DNA of 64,000 nucleotides, taken from Salinimonas profundi (GTDB taxonomy: Bacteria > Pseudomonadota > Gammaproteobacteria > Enterobacterales > Alteromonadaceae). Positions within the stretch are counted from its first letter, which is position 1; each line of letters opens with the position of its first letter. Under the pieces are notes generated by a model. That model was not told where the DNA came from. It searched no databases and saw nothing but the letters and a program-made list of their open reading frames with translations. Positions 33,356 through 43,149 of this stretch are shown here, piece after piece. The translations under genes were made by a program, and so were the position numbers. The stretch covers positions 421,636 to 485,635 of the forward strand of contig NZ_JABBXD010000002.1 of the NCBI RefSeq assembly GCF_014750655.1. The letters are read 5' to 3'.

Positions 33356-36300
33356 TTAGCCAACAAAAACCCGCGCGTTTCTGAACATTCGCATCCATGC
33401 ACCGTCTTCCTGCCAGTCTTCCGGATACCAGGAATTGGCGACAGTTCTGAAAACGCGTTCAGGGTGAGGCATCATGATGGTACAGCGACCATCTTGGGAC
33501 GTTAAGCCCGTGATCCCTTCTGGCGAGCCATTCGGATTAGCCGGATAACGTTCCGTCACTTTTCCATAGTTATCGACATACTGCATAGCTACCTGTTGAT
33601 TGCTTTGCAGCTGCGAAATGCCGTCTGTAGCGACAAACTCAGCCCGACCTTCCCCATGCGATACTGCGATGGGCATCATTGAGCCGGCCATCCCCTTAAG
33701 TAATACTGACGGAGACTCATTGACCTGAACCATCGCAACACGGGCTTCAAAGCGCTCAGAGCGGTTAGTGACGAAATGCGGCCAGTGATCCGTTCCCGGA
33801 ATCAGTGATTTCAGGTTAGACAGCATCTGACAGCCGTTACAGACACCCAGACTGAAAGTGTCCTGTCGTGCAAAAAAGTCAGCAAACTCGGCTTTAGCCA
33901 GTTCGTTGAACAGAATTGACTTCGCCCAACCTTCACCAGCTCCCAATACGTCACCATAAGAAAAGCCGCCGCATGCCGCCAGTCCGCTAAATTCCTTAAG
34001 GCTTTGACGCCCGGAAAGGATATCGCTCATGTGCACGTCAATAGCAGCAAAGCCTGCACGGGTAAACGCCGCAGCCATTTCGTTGTGAGAATTAACGCCC
34101 TGCTCCCTCAGTATGGCGACTTTCGGTCTGCTGCCGATAGCAATCATTGGCGCCGCGACATCTTCCGTTGTCTTAAATGTGAGGTTTGCGTGTAAACCCG
34201 GGTCAGCAACGTCCTGTTTGGCGTCAAATTCCTGTTCAGCACACTCAGGGTTATCCCGCAGACGTTGCATATGGCGGGTTGTCTGCGCCCACTGGGTACG
34301 TAAGCTGACGCGACTATCAGAAAATACCGGCGCGTTACCTTTTTCGATATTAATCTGATCATGTGAGTTAAGTGTGCCGATATCGTGGCTTATATCCGCA
34401 AGACCAAACTCTTTCAGTACTGCATTAACCGCATCAGCATCAGATGCTTTAATCTGCGCTACCGCACCCAATTCTTCGCTGAACAGAACAGACAGGTCAT
34501 CATCACCCAGCCCGTCAATCGCAATATCAACACCGGTCTTACCGGCAAACGCCATTTCTGTAACGGTAGTAAATAAACCACCATCAGAGCGGTCGTGATA
34601 AGCCAGTAGCAAATCCTTTTCGATCAGTGTCTGAATTGCATTGAAAAAGCCTTTCAGCAATGCCGGATTATCTACATCAGCCGGCTCATCGCCCAACTGG
34701 CTATAAACCTGCGCAAGCGCGGAAGCACCAAGGCGGTTCTGACCGTTGCCCAGATCAATCAGCAGCAACCGCGAATCACCTTTATCCGTGCGCAGCTGTG
34801 GCGTAAGTGTTTTGCGAATATCTTTCACCGCGCCGAACGCAGAGATAACCAAAGACAACGGTGAAGTCACTGACTTATCAGCGCCGGTATCATCCTGCCA
34901 GGCTGTTTTCATGGACATGGAATCTTTACCAACAGGAATCGTCAGCCCAAGCTCTGGACATAACTCCTCGCCCACGGCTTTAACCGCTTCGTACAAACCG
35001 GCATCCTCGCCAGGATGGCCCGCTGCTGCCATCCAGTTTGCCGATAATTTAATCCGTTTCAAATCCCCGATATTTGCTGCTGCAATATTGGTTAACGCTT
35101 CGCCCACTGCCAGACGGGCCGATGCTCCGTGTGACAATAATGCAGTGGGTGTACGTTCACCCATCGCCATTGCTTCACCGTGGTAGGTGTCATAGGCAGT
35201 GGCAGTGACAGCAACATCCGCGACAGGCACCTGCCACGGACCAACCATCTGGTCACGATGCACCAGCCCCGTTACAGAGCGGTCGCCAATAGTAATCAGA
35301 AACGTTTTTTCCGCTACAGCGGGCAACTGAAGAATACGGGTAACCGCATCACTGACTGTCATTGACGCTTTTTCAACGGGTGCTTTACTGGCATTCGTCG
35401 ACTGCACATCACGGTGCATTTTAGGCGGTTTGCCTAACAACACATCCAGTGGCATATCAATAGGTTTATTATCAAACTGTGCATCATTAAGGTTCAGATG
35501 CTGTGCTTCTGTAGCTTCGCCCACTACCGCATACGGTGCCCGCTCACGCTTACAAATTGCGTCAAATTGAGCAAGATTTTCTGGTGCCACGGACAATACA
35601 TAGCGTTCCTGCGACTCATTACACCAAATCTCAAGCGGCGACATGCCCGGCTCATCGGTCAGCACGTTACGCAGCTCAAAATTACCGCCTCTGCCGGCAT
35701 CATTAACCAGCTCCGGCAACGCATTTGACAATCCACCGGCGCCCACATCGTGGATAAACTGAATAGGATTGTCGTCGCCAAGCTGCCAGCATGCATCGAT
35801 CACTTCCTGGCAGCGACGCTCCATTTCCGGGTTGTCGCGCTGAACGGAGGCAAAATCAAGATCCTCATTGGACTGGCCAGATGCCATCGATGACGCGGCG
35901 CCGCCACCCAGACCAATATTCATAGCAGGCCCGCCCAGCACGATTAATTTGGCACCTACCGTGATGTCACCTTTTTCGATGTGATCATGACGTATATTGC
36001 CCAGACCGCCGGCAAGCATAATGGGCTTGTGGTAACCACGCACTTCGGTCCCGTTAAAGCTGGTCACTTCCTGCTCGTAGGTTCTGAAATAACCAAGCAG
36101 ATTAGGACGGCCGAATTCGTTATTAAATGCCGCGCCACCTAATGGCCCGTCCATCATAATATCCAAAGCACTGACAATGCGCCCTGGCTTGCCGTACTCG
36201 CGTTCCCACGGTTGTATTGCATCAGGTATACGCAGGTTGGATACGCTGAAACCAACCAGACCTGCTTTTGGTTTAGAGCCACGTCCCGTCGCGCCTTCAT

Positions 36301-37252
36301 CCCGGATTTCCCCCCCGGAGCCGGTCGCTGCACCAGGAAACGGAGAGATTGCGGTTGGATGATTATGTGTTTCCACCTTCATCAGAATCGCAATGTCTTC
36401 GTGCGAATATTCATACTGATGGGTTTGCGGGTTCGGGAAGAAGCGTCCTGCCGGCCAGCCCTGCATAACAGCGGCATTATCTTTATAGGCCGAATGCACA
36501 TGGTCCGGACACAGTTCGTAAGTGTTTTTGATCATTTTGAACAGGGATTTTTCCTGTTCCTGTCCGTCAATAGTCCAACTGGCATTGAAGATTTTATGAC
36601 GACAATGCTCCGAATTTGCCTGCGCGAACATATATAGCTCTACATCATTCGGATTACGCCCAAGCCGGGTAAAGCTGTCAAACAGATAATCTATTTCATC
36701 ATCAGCCAGTGCCAGCCCTAAGCGCTGATTCGCCGCTTCTAACGCGCCTTTGCCCTGACCAAGGATATCAACTGACTCAAACGATTTACCATCGGCGTGC
36801 TCAAAAAGAACATGCGCCTGCTCAAGGTCATCGTACACATACTCGGTCATACGATCATGTAACTGAGCAGCAATATCATTGCGCATTGCAGCACTTAGTT
36901 CACCCTCATGCTCAATATAATAAGCACAGCCCCGCTCAATTCGCTCAATAGCATCAAGACCACAATTGTGTGCGATGTCAGTTGCTTTTGAAGACCAGGG
37001 AGAAATAGTGCCGGGGCGGGGAGTGACGAAGAAGAGGGTGCCTTTTGCGGCAGATGAGGCGTTTTTGGGTCCGTACGTGAGTAGCTTATCCAGAACAGCC
37101 TGTTCGCTATCACTCAATGCCGTTTTGGTCTTCACCAAGTGGATAAACTGCGCGGTGACCTGGTTAATCGTAATGCCGGATTGACCCAGCCGTTCAATAA
37201 GTTTAGTTTGTCTAAATTCAGACAGTGCGGGAGCGCCTCGAAGGACCAACAT
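33356..37252 (-). CDS. purL: Phosphoribosylformylglycinamidine synthase PurL
   Basis: A 1298-residue large-type PurL, which makes FGAM from FGAR, glutamine and ATP in purine synthesis. The start [14 protein letters not shown] matches the family. The ATPase domains contain [20 protein letters not shown] (about residues 290-310), and the C-terminal glutaminase domain (about 1040-1298) has [12 protein letters not shown] with the nucleophilic Cys, and MMPHPERVF with the His-Glu partners. Its length equals the E. coli form. It is divergent from mltF, the normal neighbour in gammaproteobacteria. No frame break is present. Confidence 0.98.
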   Translation of the reverse strand: MLVLRGAPALSEFRQTKLIERLGQSGITINQVTAQFIHLVKTKTALSDSEQAVLDKLLTYGPKNASSAAKGTLFFVTPRPGTISPWSSKATDIAHNCGLDAIERIERGCAYYIEHEGELSAAMRNDIAAQLHDRMTEYVYDDLEQAHVLFEHADGKSFESVDILGQGKGALEAANQRLGLALADDEIDYLFDSFTRLGRNPNDVELYMFAQANSEHCRHKIFNASWTIDGQEQEKSLFKMIKNTYELCPDHVHSAYKDNAAVMQGWPAGRFFPNPQTHQYEYSHEDIAILMKVETHNHPTAISPFPGAATGSGGEIRDEGATGRGSKPKAGLVGFSVSNLRIPDAIQPWEREYGKPGRIVSALDIMMDGPLGGAAFNNEFGRPNLLGYFRTYEQEVTSFNGTEVRGYHKPIMLAGGLGNIRHDHIEKGDITVGAKLIVLGGPAMNIGLGGGAASSMASGQSNEDLDFASVQRDNPEMERRCQEVIDACWQLGDDNPIQFIHDVGAGGLSNALPELVNDAGRGGNFELRNVLTDEPGMSPLEIWCNESQERYVLSVAPENLAQFDAICKRERAPYAVVGEATEAQHLNLNDAQFDNKPIDMPLDVLLGKPPKMHRDVQSTNASKAPVEKASMTVSDAVTRILQLPAVAEKTFLITIGDRSVTGLVHRDQMVGPWQVPVADVAVTATAYDTYHGEAMAMGERTPTALLSHGASARLAVGEALTNIAAANIGDLKRIKLSANWMAAAGHPGEDAGLYEAVKAVGEELCPELGLTIPVGKDSMSMKTAWQDDTGADKSVTSPLSLVISAFGAVKDIRKTLTPQLRTDKGDSRLLLIDLGNGQNRLGASALAQVYSQLGDEPADVDNPALLKGFFNAIQTLIEKDLLLAYHDRSDGGLFTTVTEMAFAGKTGVDIAIDGLGDDDLSVLFSEELGAVAQIKASDADAVNAVLKEFGLADISHDIGTLNSHDQINIEKGNAPVFSDSRVSLRTQWAQTTRHMQRLRDNPECAEQEFDAKQDVADPGLHANLTFKTTEDVAAPMIAIGSRPKVAILREQGVNSHNEMAAAFTRAGFAAIDVHMSDILSGRQSLKEFSGLAACGGFSYGDVLGAGEGWAKSILFNELAKAEFADFFARQDTFSLGVCNGCQMLSNLKSLIPGTDHWPHFVTNRSERFEARVAMVQVNESPSVLLKGMAGSMMPIAVSHGEGRAEFVATDGISQLQSNQQVAMQYVDNYGKVTERYPANPNGSPEGITGLTSQDGRCTIMMPHPERVFRTVANSWYPEDWQEDGAWMRMFRNARVFVG

Positions 37253-37401
37253 ATCGCTTTACCTGATTGTTTAATGATAGCGCGTTGTGCAAACACGGAC
37301 TATCTTTAGTTTGACGGGTTTTCGGCGCGGATTATAGATGAAATCTGCGCGCTTGATAACCTCGCGGCACAGATTCAGCAGGATTTTTTATCGCTCAAAG
37401 T

Positions 37402-38832
37402 ATGCAAAAGAACGTTAACCACTATTCCCCAGGATGTAGCAGACGTATCGAGGTCGGGTGTGTGCGTTATGTCATCGTCTTGCTCTGGTTACTGGTACTA
37501 ATCAGTTGCCAGCCTGTCTCTACCCGTTCGTCACTGGAAAAAGTTGTCGACGATGGTGTACTGAAAATCGGCACCATGTTTGGCCGAACCACCTTTTATC
37601 ACGGTAGCGAGGCGCCGCGCGGTTTTGAGTTTGAGCTGGCCAAAGGCTTTGCCAGTTATCTTGACGTTGAAGTTCAGATTTACCCTTTTTATTCCTATCA
37701 GGCCCTGATGAAGGAGCTTGAACAAGGTCGGATTGATGTGGTCGCCGCCGGCGATGCGGTTCCTAAAGACTTTGGCAAACAGTTCAAGCTCGGTCCGGTT
37801 TACCAGCAGGTGAGCCACAAGCTGGTCTTTTTGCAGGGCCAGCAGCGGCCGCGCGATATTGATGATCTCACCCAGCCTTTGGTCGTGGTTAAGGGCAGCA
37901 GTAATGAGCACTTACTTGAACAACTCAAAGATTCACATCCAGGGCTTAACTGGAAAGCGACAGACAATAAGGATACGTGGGAGCTGTTAGATGATGTTGC
38001 CAATGGACGCCTGCCCTACACGCTGGTCGACACGAATACGTTGTCGCTTCAGCGCCGGCAGTATCCTCAACTTAGCATTGGATTTACCGTAGAACGTCTG
38101 GTGCCCATCGCATGGTTACTTAATCAGCAGCAGGATGATTCGCTACGGGCGGCTGTGATCGAATATTTCGGCACCATTCATCAGTCCGGTGTATTTAAAG
38201 CGCTTGAAGATAAATACTTTGGCCATGTCAGAGACTTCAACTACGTCGACACAAAAGTATTTTTACAGGCTGCCAGGCTAAAGCTGCCAGATTATGCACA
38301 TTGGTTTAAACAATATGCATCGGATGTTGACTGGCGTCTGCTTGCCGCCATGAGTTATCAGGAAAGTCACTGGAAACCTGATGCCACTTCCTATACCGGC
38401 GTCCGGGGCCTGATGATGCTGACCCGGGATACGGCCCGTGAGCTGAACATTGATTCGCGCACTGATGCCCAGAGCAGTATTAAAGGGGGTGCACAATACG
38501 TAAGTAACCTGTTGGCGCGAATCCCTGCGCGCATACGGCGTCCTGATCGCCTTTGGATGGCTCTGGCTGCCTACAACATCGGCATGGGGCATTTAGAAGA
38601 TGCGCGCACGCTGACCCAGCGCCAGGGCGGCAATCCGGACTTGTGGGTCGATGTAAAGCGTCGTCTTCCGCAACTGGAGCAAAAACGCTACTACAAAACC
38701 ACGCGCTATGGCTTCGCCCGCGGACATGAGGCACGCCAGTATGTAGAAAACATCCGGCGTTATTATGACTCGTTGATTTACCTTGACGAAAATACCCGCT
38801 TTTTGAGTGCCCAGGCCGCGCCGTCCTCTTGA
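37402..38832 (+). CDS. mltF: Membrane-bound lytic murein transglycosylase F
   Basis: A 476-residue MltF: a solute-binding-protein-like regulatory domain (about residues 50-275, with GVLKIGTMFGRTTFYHG) followed by an SLT catalytic domain (about 300-440). The catalytic Glu is E321 in AMSYQESHWKP, followed by YTGVRGLMMLTRDTA and WMALAAYNIGMGHL. It cuts peptidoglycan glycan strands from the periplasmic side of the outer membrane. A GTG at 37462 with GAGG 8 bases upstream would give a short lipoprotein signal ending LISC, and is a good alternative start, since no ribosome binding site precedes the first ATG. Confidence 0.95.
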   Translation: MQKNVNHYSPGCSRRIEVGCVRYVIVLLWLLVLISCQPVSTRSSLEKVVDDGVLKIGTMFGRTTFYHGSEAPRGFEFELAKGFASYLDVEVQIYPFYSYQALMKELEQGRIDVVAAGDAVPKDFGKQFKLGPVYQQVSHKLVFLQGQQRPRDIDDLTQPLVVVKGSSNEHLLEQLKDSHPGLNWKATDNKDTWELLDDVANGRLPYTLVDTNTLSLQRRQYPQLSIGFTVERLVPIAWLLNQQQDDSLRAAVIEYFGTIHQSGVFKALEDKYFGHVRDFNYVDTKVFLQAARLKLPDYAHWFKQYASDVDWRLLAAMSYQESHWKPDATSYTGVRGLMMLTRDTARELNIDSRTDAQSSIKGGAQYVSNLLARIPARIRRPDRLWMALAAYNIGMGHLEDARTLTQRQGGNPDLWVDVKRRLPQLEQKRYYKTTRYGFARGHEARQYVENIRRYYDSLIYLDENTRFLSAQAAPSS

Positions 38833-38960
38833 AATACTGTCATATTGCCTTCATTTAGGTATGGCAGGATTAGTGCATTAATTTAGCTACTGATATCCAA
38901 CTGCACCCTAGAAGTGATCCACTAACCTGCTAAAACACATTAAAAACATCAGGAGAGTGA

Positions 38961-39119
38961 ATGAAAAGAAACAACTTTATGAAGAATCGAAGAACATTGA
39001 AAAACAACAACCACCGCAGGCTTATGTTTAAGCGGTCTCATCAAAAAATGCTGCAACGCCGCCGCCTGTTCGTAACCAGCGATCTTATCTCTACGCTTAA
39101 ACCGGTGGCTAACCTTTAA
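38961..39119 (+). CDS. Small strongly basic protein of 52 residues, unknown
   Basis: A short ORF with an excellent ribosome binding site (AGGAGAG, 3 to 4 bases before ATG). It begins MKRNNFMKNRRTLKNNNHRR, and about a third of its residues are Lys, Arg or His, with no acidic residue except one Asp near the end. There is no signal peptide or membrane segment. Such a composition would suit binding to RNA, DNA or the ribosome, but I recognise no family. It lies between mltF and tadA and its last 11 bases overlap the convergent tadA stop. The ribosome modulation factor RMF has similar size and charge but does not match in sequence. Confidence 0.6.
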   Translation: MKRNNFMKNRRTLKNNNHRRLMFKRSHQKMLQRRRLFVTSDLISTLKPVANL

Positions 39120-39651
39120 GTTTTGCCGCTGCTCTGGCCGCCTTTATCTGAGCTCTGCGCTGAGCAAAAAAAGATGATACCGTTTGTGCGCATTCAGCCT
39201 CCAGGACACCGCCGGTAATCTGGCACTGATGATTCAGCCTATCGTGTTGCAAAAGTTGCATGGCAGAGCCGCCAGCACCGGTCTTTAGATCATAAGCACC
39301 AAACACCACACGTTTGAGCCTGCCATGCACAATCGCCCCTGCACACATCGGGCAGGGTTCTAATGTTGCGTACAAAGTAGCATCCACCAACCGATAGTTA
39401 GCAAGGTTGAGCGCCGCCATCTGAATAGCGCGCATTTCAGCGTGCGCACTGGGATCATTATCCTGGATGGGCGAATTAAACCCTTCACCAATAATCTGGT
39501 CATCTTTCACGATGACCGCACCTACAGGCACCTCGTTGATAGCTCGCGCTTTTTCGGCAAGCGTCAGTGCATAGCGCATCCACTTCTCATCTTCGGCGGT
39601 GCTGATTTTACTATCTGGTGAATTTGACGAATTGATAGTCTGGTTACTCAT
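39109..39651 (-). CDS. tadA: tRNA-specific adenosine deaminase TadA
   Basis: A 180-residue TadA that converts A34 to inosine in tRNA-Arg(ACG). The zinc site is His70 and the catalytic proton shuttle Glu72 in SAHAEMRAI, with PCPMC at residues 99-103. The N-terminal 20 residues (Ser/Asn-rich) extend beyond the usual start, and the C-terminal tail is Ala/Lys-rich. The adjacent mltF and nearby purL give the normal gene order for gammaproteobacteria. The window's tRNA-Arg has anticodon CCT and is not the substrate. Confidence 0.96.
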   Translation of the reverse strand: MSNQTINSSNSPDSKISTAEDEKWMRYALTLAEKARAINEVPVGAVIVKDDQIIGEGFNSPIQDNDPSAHAEMRAIQMAALNLANYRLVDATLYATLEPCPMCAGAIVHGRLKRVVFGAYDLKTGAGGSAMQLLQHDRLNHQCQITGGVLEAECAQTVSSFFAQRRAQIKAARAAAKLKG

Positions 39652-39838
39652 TTTCTTTTATTTTATCTACAGCTGGCATATCTAACTTAATGAATTCTAT
39701 AAAGAATAAATTCCGGCCGGAAAATTGCCTTAGTCTATTTGCTTACATCAAATAGCAGATCGCGCTTCATGTGCAAAAAAAAGCAATTTTTGTTAATACT
39801 GTATACACTAAACGGATGCTAAGGGCAGGAGATATACC

Positions 39839-40075
39839 ATGAATTTAACCGCCATCATTATAGTCGCAATCATCGCCACGACAATTATAAAACTGACGAA
39901 GACGGGCGAAAAGTCATCTGGAAAAAATGCTGAGCTAAAGAATGCACTTGGTGCACAGGCACGCGAGATAGCCGAACTGAAAACACGTATTCAAACCCTT
40001 GAAGCTATTGTCACCGATGAAGGCTACGATCTGAAAAAGAAATTTAAAGATCTAGAAGACGATAAAGTCGCATAG
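39839..40075 (+). CDS. PspB-like small membrane protein with coiled coil
   Basis: A 78-residue protein with one N-terminal membrane helix (LTAIIIVAIIATTII, residues 3-17), a short basic loop, and a coiled coil from about residue 33 to 75. The segment ELKTRIQTLEAIVTDEGYDL resembles the C-terminal part of phage shock protein PspB (RIQALESIL). No pspA or pspC is near, so the match is to the architecture and one motif only. AGGAG lies 8 bases before the ATG. It converges with the antiporter gene with a 16-base gap. Confidence 0.75.
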   Translation: MNLTAIIIVAIIATTIIKLTKTGEKSSGKNAELKNALGAQAREIAELKTRIQTLEAIVTDEGYDLKKKFKDLEDDKVA

Positions 40076-40091
40076 CCAGTTACAGACCGCG

Positions 40092-42065
40092 TTATCCCCC
40101 CTCAAGCAGATAGCGTTCAGCCCGTTCCACGCGGCGGGGCTTGCCGGCGATCACGAGGACGTCGCCGGCGCGTAATGACGTTTCTCCGTCGGGGTCTTTG
40201 ATTTCCTTGCCGTCTCTTCGTAACCCTTTTACGGAAACCCGCATGCGCGAAAGTGTCAGTGCGTTTATGGCTTTTCCCAGACACGCTGCATGACCCGGCA
40301 GCGATACGGCATGAATAAACTCCAGTTTATCTTCAGTGCCGTAACTGATCTCTGTTGTTTCGCCAGGGTAAAAACCATGCAGATGGTCGTACCGGCCTTT
40401 ACGCTCCTGTCTTACCCGCTTGAGAATTCGGGACATGGGAACACCTGAATAATGGAGCACCTGAGAGATGAGCATCAGACTTCCTTCCTGTAATTCCGGA
40501 ACAACCTGTGATGCACCGGCCGCATATAACCCGTCCAGCTCGTAATCCCTTTTCGTCCTGACCATCACCTGTAGACCGGGCTGGAGTTGCCGGGCAGCAT
40601 CAATCACACAGACAGCAACATCAGGCCGGTCAAAACTGATCAGAAGCAGCTTTGCCGTTTTCACACCGGCCGATTCAAGAATATCTTTATGAGCGGCGTC
40701 CCCGAAAATGACCGGCTCTCCGGCGTTTCGACTTTCATGCACCCGAATGGGATCGACGTCTGCGACCACAAACTCCACCCCTTCCATTTTAAGTAAACGA
40801 GCGACCGACTGACCTACTCGTCCGAATCCGGCAATGACCACATGGCCTGTCTGAGGTTGTGAGGTAACGCAGGGTGGTTGCTCCAGCTGGTTGGCGTGTT
40901 TGTACGGCGCCAGTTTTCTGGCAAACTCCAGGCTTCGGGATACCAGATACGGCGTAACCGCCATGCTGATGATACCCATACTTACCAACACAGAAGACTG
41001 TTCCTGAGTGATGACGTTATGTCGGGCGGCAAGCGCAGCAATAACAAAGCTAAATTCGCCAATCTGGCAAAGCTTAAAACCCGCCGACCAGGCATGTTGT
41101 GGGTCGCAGTTTACGATCCAGGCCGCCGCCCGGACCATCACCACTTTTACCACCATAATTCCGATAACCCCGCCAATAACCAGTGCCAGATGCTCAAACA
41201 TCACGGATACATCAAGCTGCATGCCCACCGTGATGAAGAAAAGGCCCATCAAGATATCTCTGAACGGCCGGATATCGGCCTCCAGTTGATACTTGTACTG
41301 ACTTTCACCCAACATCATACCCGCCAGAAATGCCCCCAGTGCCATGGACAGTCCAAATACGTACGTTAGTCCGGCGGCCAGCAGGACAACCAAAATAGTG
41401 GTAAGTACAAATAGCTCGTCAGTACGCGTTCTGGCAACTTCCCGAAATAACCAGGGCAGCCCCCATTTTCCGGCTGAAAGCAGGATTGCCACGACAATAA
41501 CACCTTTTATCAGCGCTAAAGCCAGCGCAAACCAGATAGAGGTATCCGCCCCATCGCCTAACAAAGGCACTGCGATAAGCAGGGGAACAACGGCAATATC
41601 CTGAAAAAGCAATATGCTGATGGCCAGTTGACTACGATGCTGATTGATGATGCCCAGCTCGGTAATTTGCTTGATAACAATAGCTGTCGAGCTTAAAGCC
41701 AGCATACCGCCAATAATAATTGCGGCGGGAGCCGGCAGGGAAAAGGCGTAGGCTATGCCGGAGAAAAATACAGAGGTAAATAATACCTGCCCCATCCCGG
41801 CCCCGAATACCAGATTGCGCATTGCCAGGAGCCGTGGCAAGGAAAATTCCAGCCCCAGGGAAAACAGCAGAAAAACAATACCTATTTCAGCCAGCAGATG
41901 CATATCATCCGCGTTGGTAAACAAACCGCTTAGCGATGGACCTGCAATAATACCTGCTGCCAAATATGCCAGAATAGCGGGCAAGTGTATGCGTCGAAAG
42001 GTTGCCACTAAAGCCACTGCCAACGTCATAAGTATCACTATTTCAGCGAATCCGTTTTCCAGCAC
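40092..42065 (-). CDS. CPA2-family cation/proton antiporter with TrkA domains (KefB-like)
   Basis: A 657-residue inner-membrane transporter when started at the GTG at 42065, which has GGGAGG 4 bases upstream; an ATG 12 codons earlier lacks a binding site and adds a hydrophilic stretch. Residues 1-375 form the multi-span Na/H exchanger domain (LAYLAAGIIAGPSLSGLF, LALSSTAIVIKQ). A TrkA-N nucleotide-binding domain follows (GHVVIAGFGRVGQSVARLL, about 390-510), then a TrkA-C domain (about 560-650, ending RAGDVLVIAGKPRRVERA). This is the KefB/KefC/YbaL layout, exchanging K+ or Na+ for H+. Which ion it moves cannot be read from the sequence. Confidence 0.9.
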   Translation of the reverse strand: MLENGFAEIVILMTLAVALVATFRRIHLPAILAYLAAGIIAGPSLSGLFTNADDMHLLAEIGIVFLLFSLGLEFSLPRLLAMRNLVFGAGMGQVLFTSVFFSGIAYAFSLPAPAAIIIGGMLALSSTAIVIKQITELGIINQHRSQLAISILLFQDIAVVPLLIAVPLLGDGADTSIWFALALALIKGVIVVAILLSAGKWGLPWLFREVARTRTDELFVLTTILVVLLAAGLTYVFGLSMALGAFLAGMMLGESQYKYQLEADIRPFRDILMGLFFITVGMQLDVSVMFEHLALVIGGVIGIMVVKVVMVRAAAWIVNCDPQHAWSAGFKLCQIGEFSFVIAALAARHNVITQEQSSVLVSMGIISMAVTPYLVSRSLEFARKLAPYKHANQLEQPPCVTSQPQTGHVVIAGFGRVGQSVARLLKMEGVEFVVADVDPIRVHESRNAGEPVIFGDAAHKDILESAGVKTAKLLLISFDRPDVAVCVIDAARQLQPGLQVMVRTKRDYELDGLYAAGASQVVPELQEGSLMLISQVLHYSGVPMSRILKRVRQERKGRYDHLHGFYPGETTEISYGTEDKLEFIHAVSLPGHAACLGKAINALTLSRMRVSVKGLRRDGKEIKDPDGETSLRAGDVLVIAGKPRRVERAERYLLEGG

Positions 42066-42132
42066 GATACCTCCCGGTTGCACCTTGGAAAAGGCACACA
42101 TATTGCTTAGTCAAAACAAAAACTAGTACTAA

Positions 42133-43116
42133 ATGCGTATTCGGCAAATTTTTGACGATTCGCGCATTCCAGAAATTGCCGTGTTTACGTGGCACAGGTT
42201 AAAGGCGCTCACCATGGATTTTATCAGCAACGGTTATGACAGCACTGTCGAGACATCCTATCCGCTATGCGCATCGCCAGCGGAGCTGGACAGCTCGCAG
42301 TTACACACATTTGTAAATAAAATCTTATCCACACTGGAAACACGCAGCCTTTGCTCTGTGTATTTCCACCAAACCCGTCACCATTTGCCCGTGCGCAAGT
42401 TCGAACTTAGTAGCATTTCGCCTTCATTAAGTGTAGGCGAGCAAATGCCTTTAGAAACACGCCCTGTAAAAATCAGCCTGTGTATTGGAAATACCTGCGA
42501 TGAACGCGCGGATCACGCCTGCATTTATTACTTTACACGAACTTTGACCCGTGGCGAGCGTAATCTGCTAGGCCAGATGCATATGATATTCGTCCAGCAG
42601 CTGAAACAGGCACTGGCCTTTGAACAGCTGAAAAAAATGGCCACCAAGGATACGCTTACCGGTTTAAGCAATCGTAATGGTTTCAATGAAGCCAGTATCC
42701 GCCTAATTAGCCGCGCAGTGCGCTACGGTGATGCCTTCGCGCTGCTCGTCATAGACCTGGACAACTTTAAAACGGTTAATGACACAATGGGCCATAATGA
42801 GGGCGATGCTGTGTTAGAGCGTGTAGCGGGCATTATCCGCAATACGCTGCGCGCCGGTGATGAAGCATTCAGATTTGGCGGCGACGAGTTCTGCTGCCTG
42901 TTGGACTGCGCGACAGCGCAATGTATAAATTCTGTTGCCAGCAGGATCAGAAACAGAGTTGGTCAGGATGCTTATCTGACGGAGCGCGGTGTGTCTTGTA
43001 GCATTGGTGGGGCGACCTATCGTGCCGGTGATGATATCAATAGCTTATTCGACCGCGCTGATGGCGCGCTGTATGCAGTGAAGGCAAACGGCAAGAATGC
43101 ATTCTCTGCCGCCTGA
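42133..43116 (+). CDS. GGDEF-domain diguanylate cyclase
   Basis: A 327-residue protein ending in a GGDEF domain (about residues 165-325). The active site GGDEF is at 249-253, and the RAGD at 240-243, five residues before it, is a standard inhibitory I site, so product inhibition by c-di-GMP is likely. The nucleotide-binding DLDNFKTVNDTMGHNEGD is also intact. The N-terminal 160 residues have no membrane segment; I do not recognise the sensor domain. High c-di-GMP usually opposes swimming, so a link with the flagellar genes is possible but only guessed. It converges with tilS over a shared terminator. Confidence 0.9.
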   Translation: MRIRQIFDDSRIPEIAVFTWHRLKALTMDFISNGYDSTVETSYPLCASPAELDSSQLHTFVNKILSTLETRSLCSVYFHQTRHHLPVRKFELSSISPSLSVGEQMPLETRPVKISLCIGNTCDERADHACIYYFTRTLTRGERNLLGQMHMIFVQQLKQALAFEQLKKMATKDTLTGLSNRNGFNEASIRLISRAVRYGDAFALLVIDLDNFKTVNDTMGHNEGDAVLERVAGIIRNTLRAGDEAFRFGGDEFCCLLDCATAQCINSVASRIRNRVGQDAYLTERGVSCSIGGATYRAGDDINSLFDRADGALYAVKANGKNAFSAA

Positions 43117-43120
43117 CCCA

Positions 43121-43147
43121 AAAAGGCGGCAGCCTGTTGCCGCTTTT
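43121..43147. terminator. Bidirectional terminator between the GGDEF gene and tilS
   Basis: GCGGCA and TGCCGC (6-base stem, 6-base loop) are flanked by AAAAG on the left and TTTT on the right, so each strand has a T-run after the hairpin: TTTT on plus, TTTTT on minus. It fills the 33-base gap between the two convergent genes. Confidence 0.75.
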
Positions 43148-43149
43148 AG

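Noticed and set aside
34746-35186. 146-codon open frame on the plus strand
   Set aside because: It lies inside purL, and its composition is that of an antisense shadow frame.
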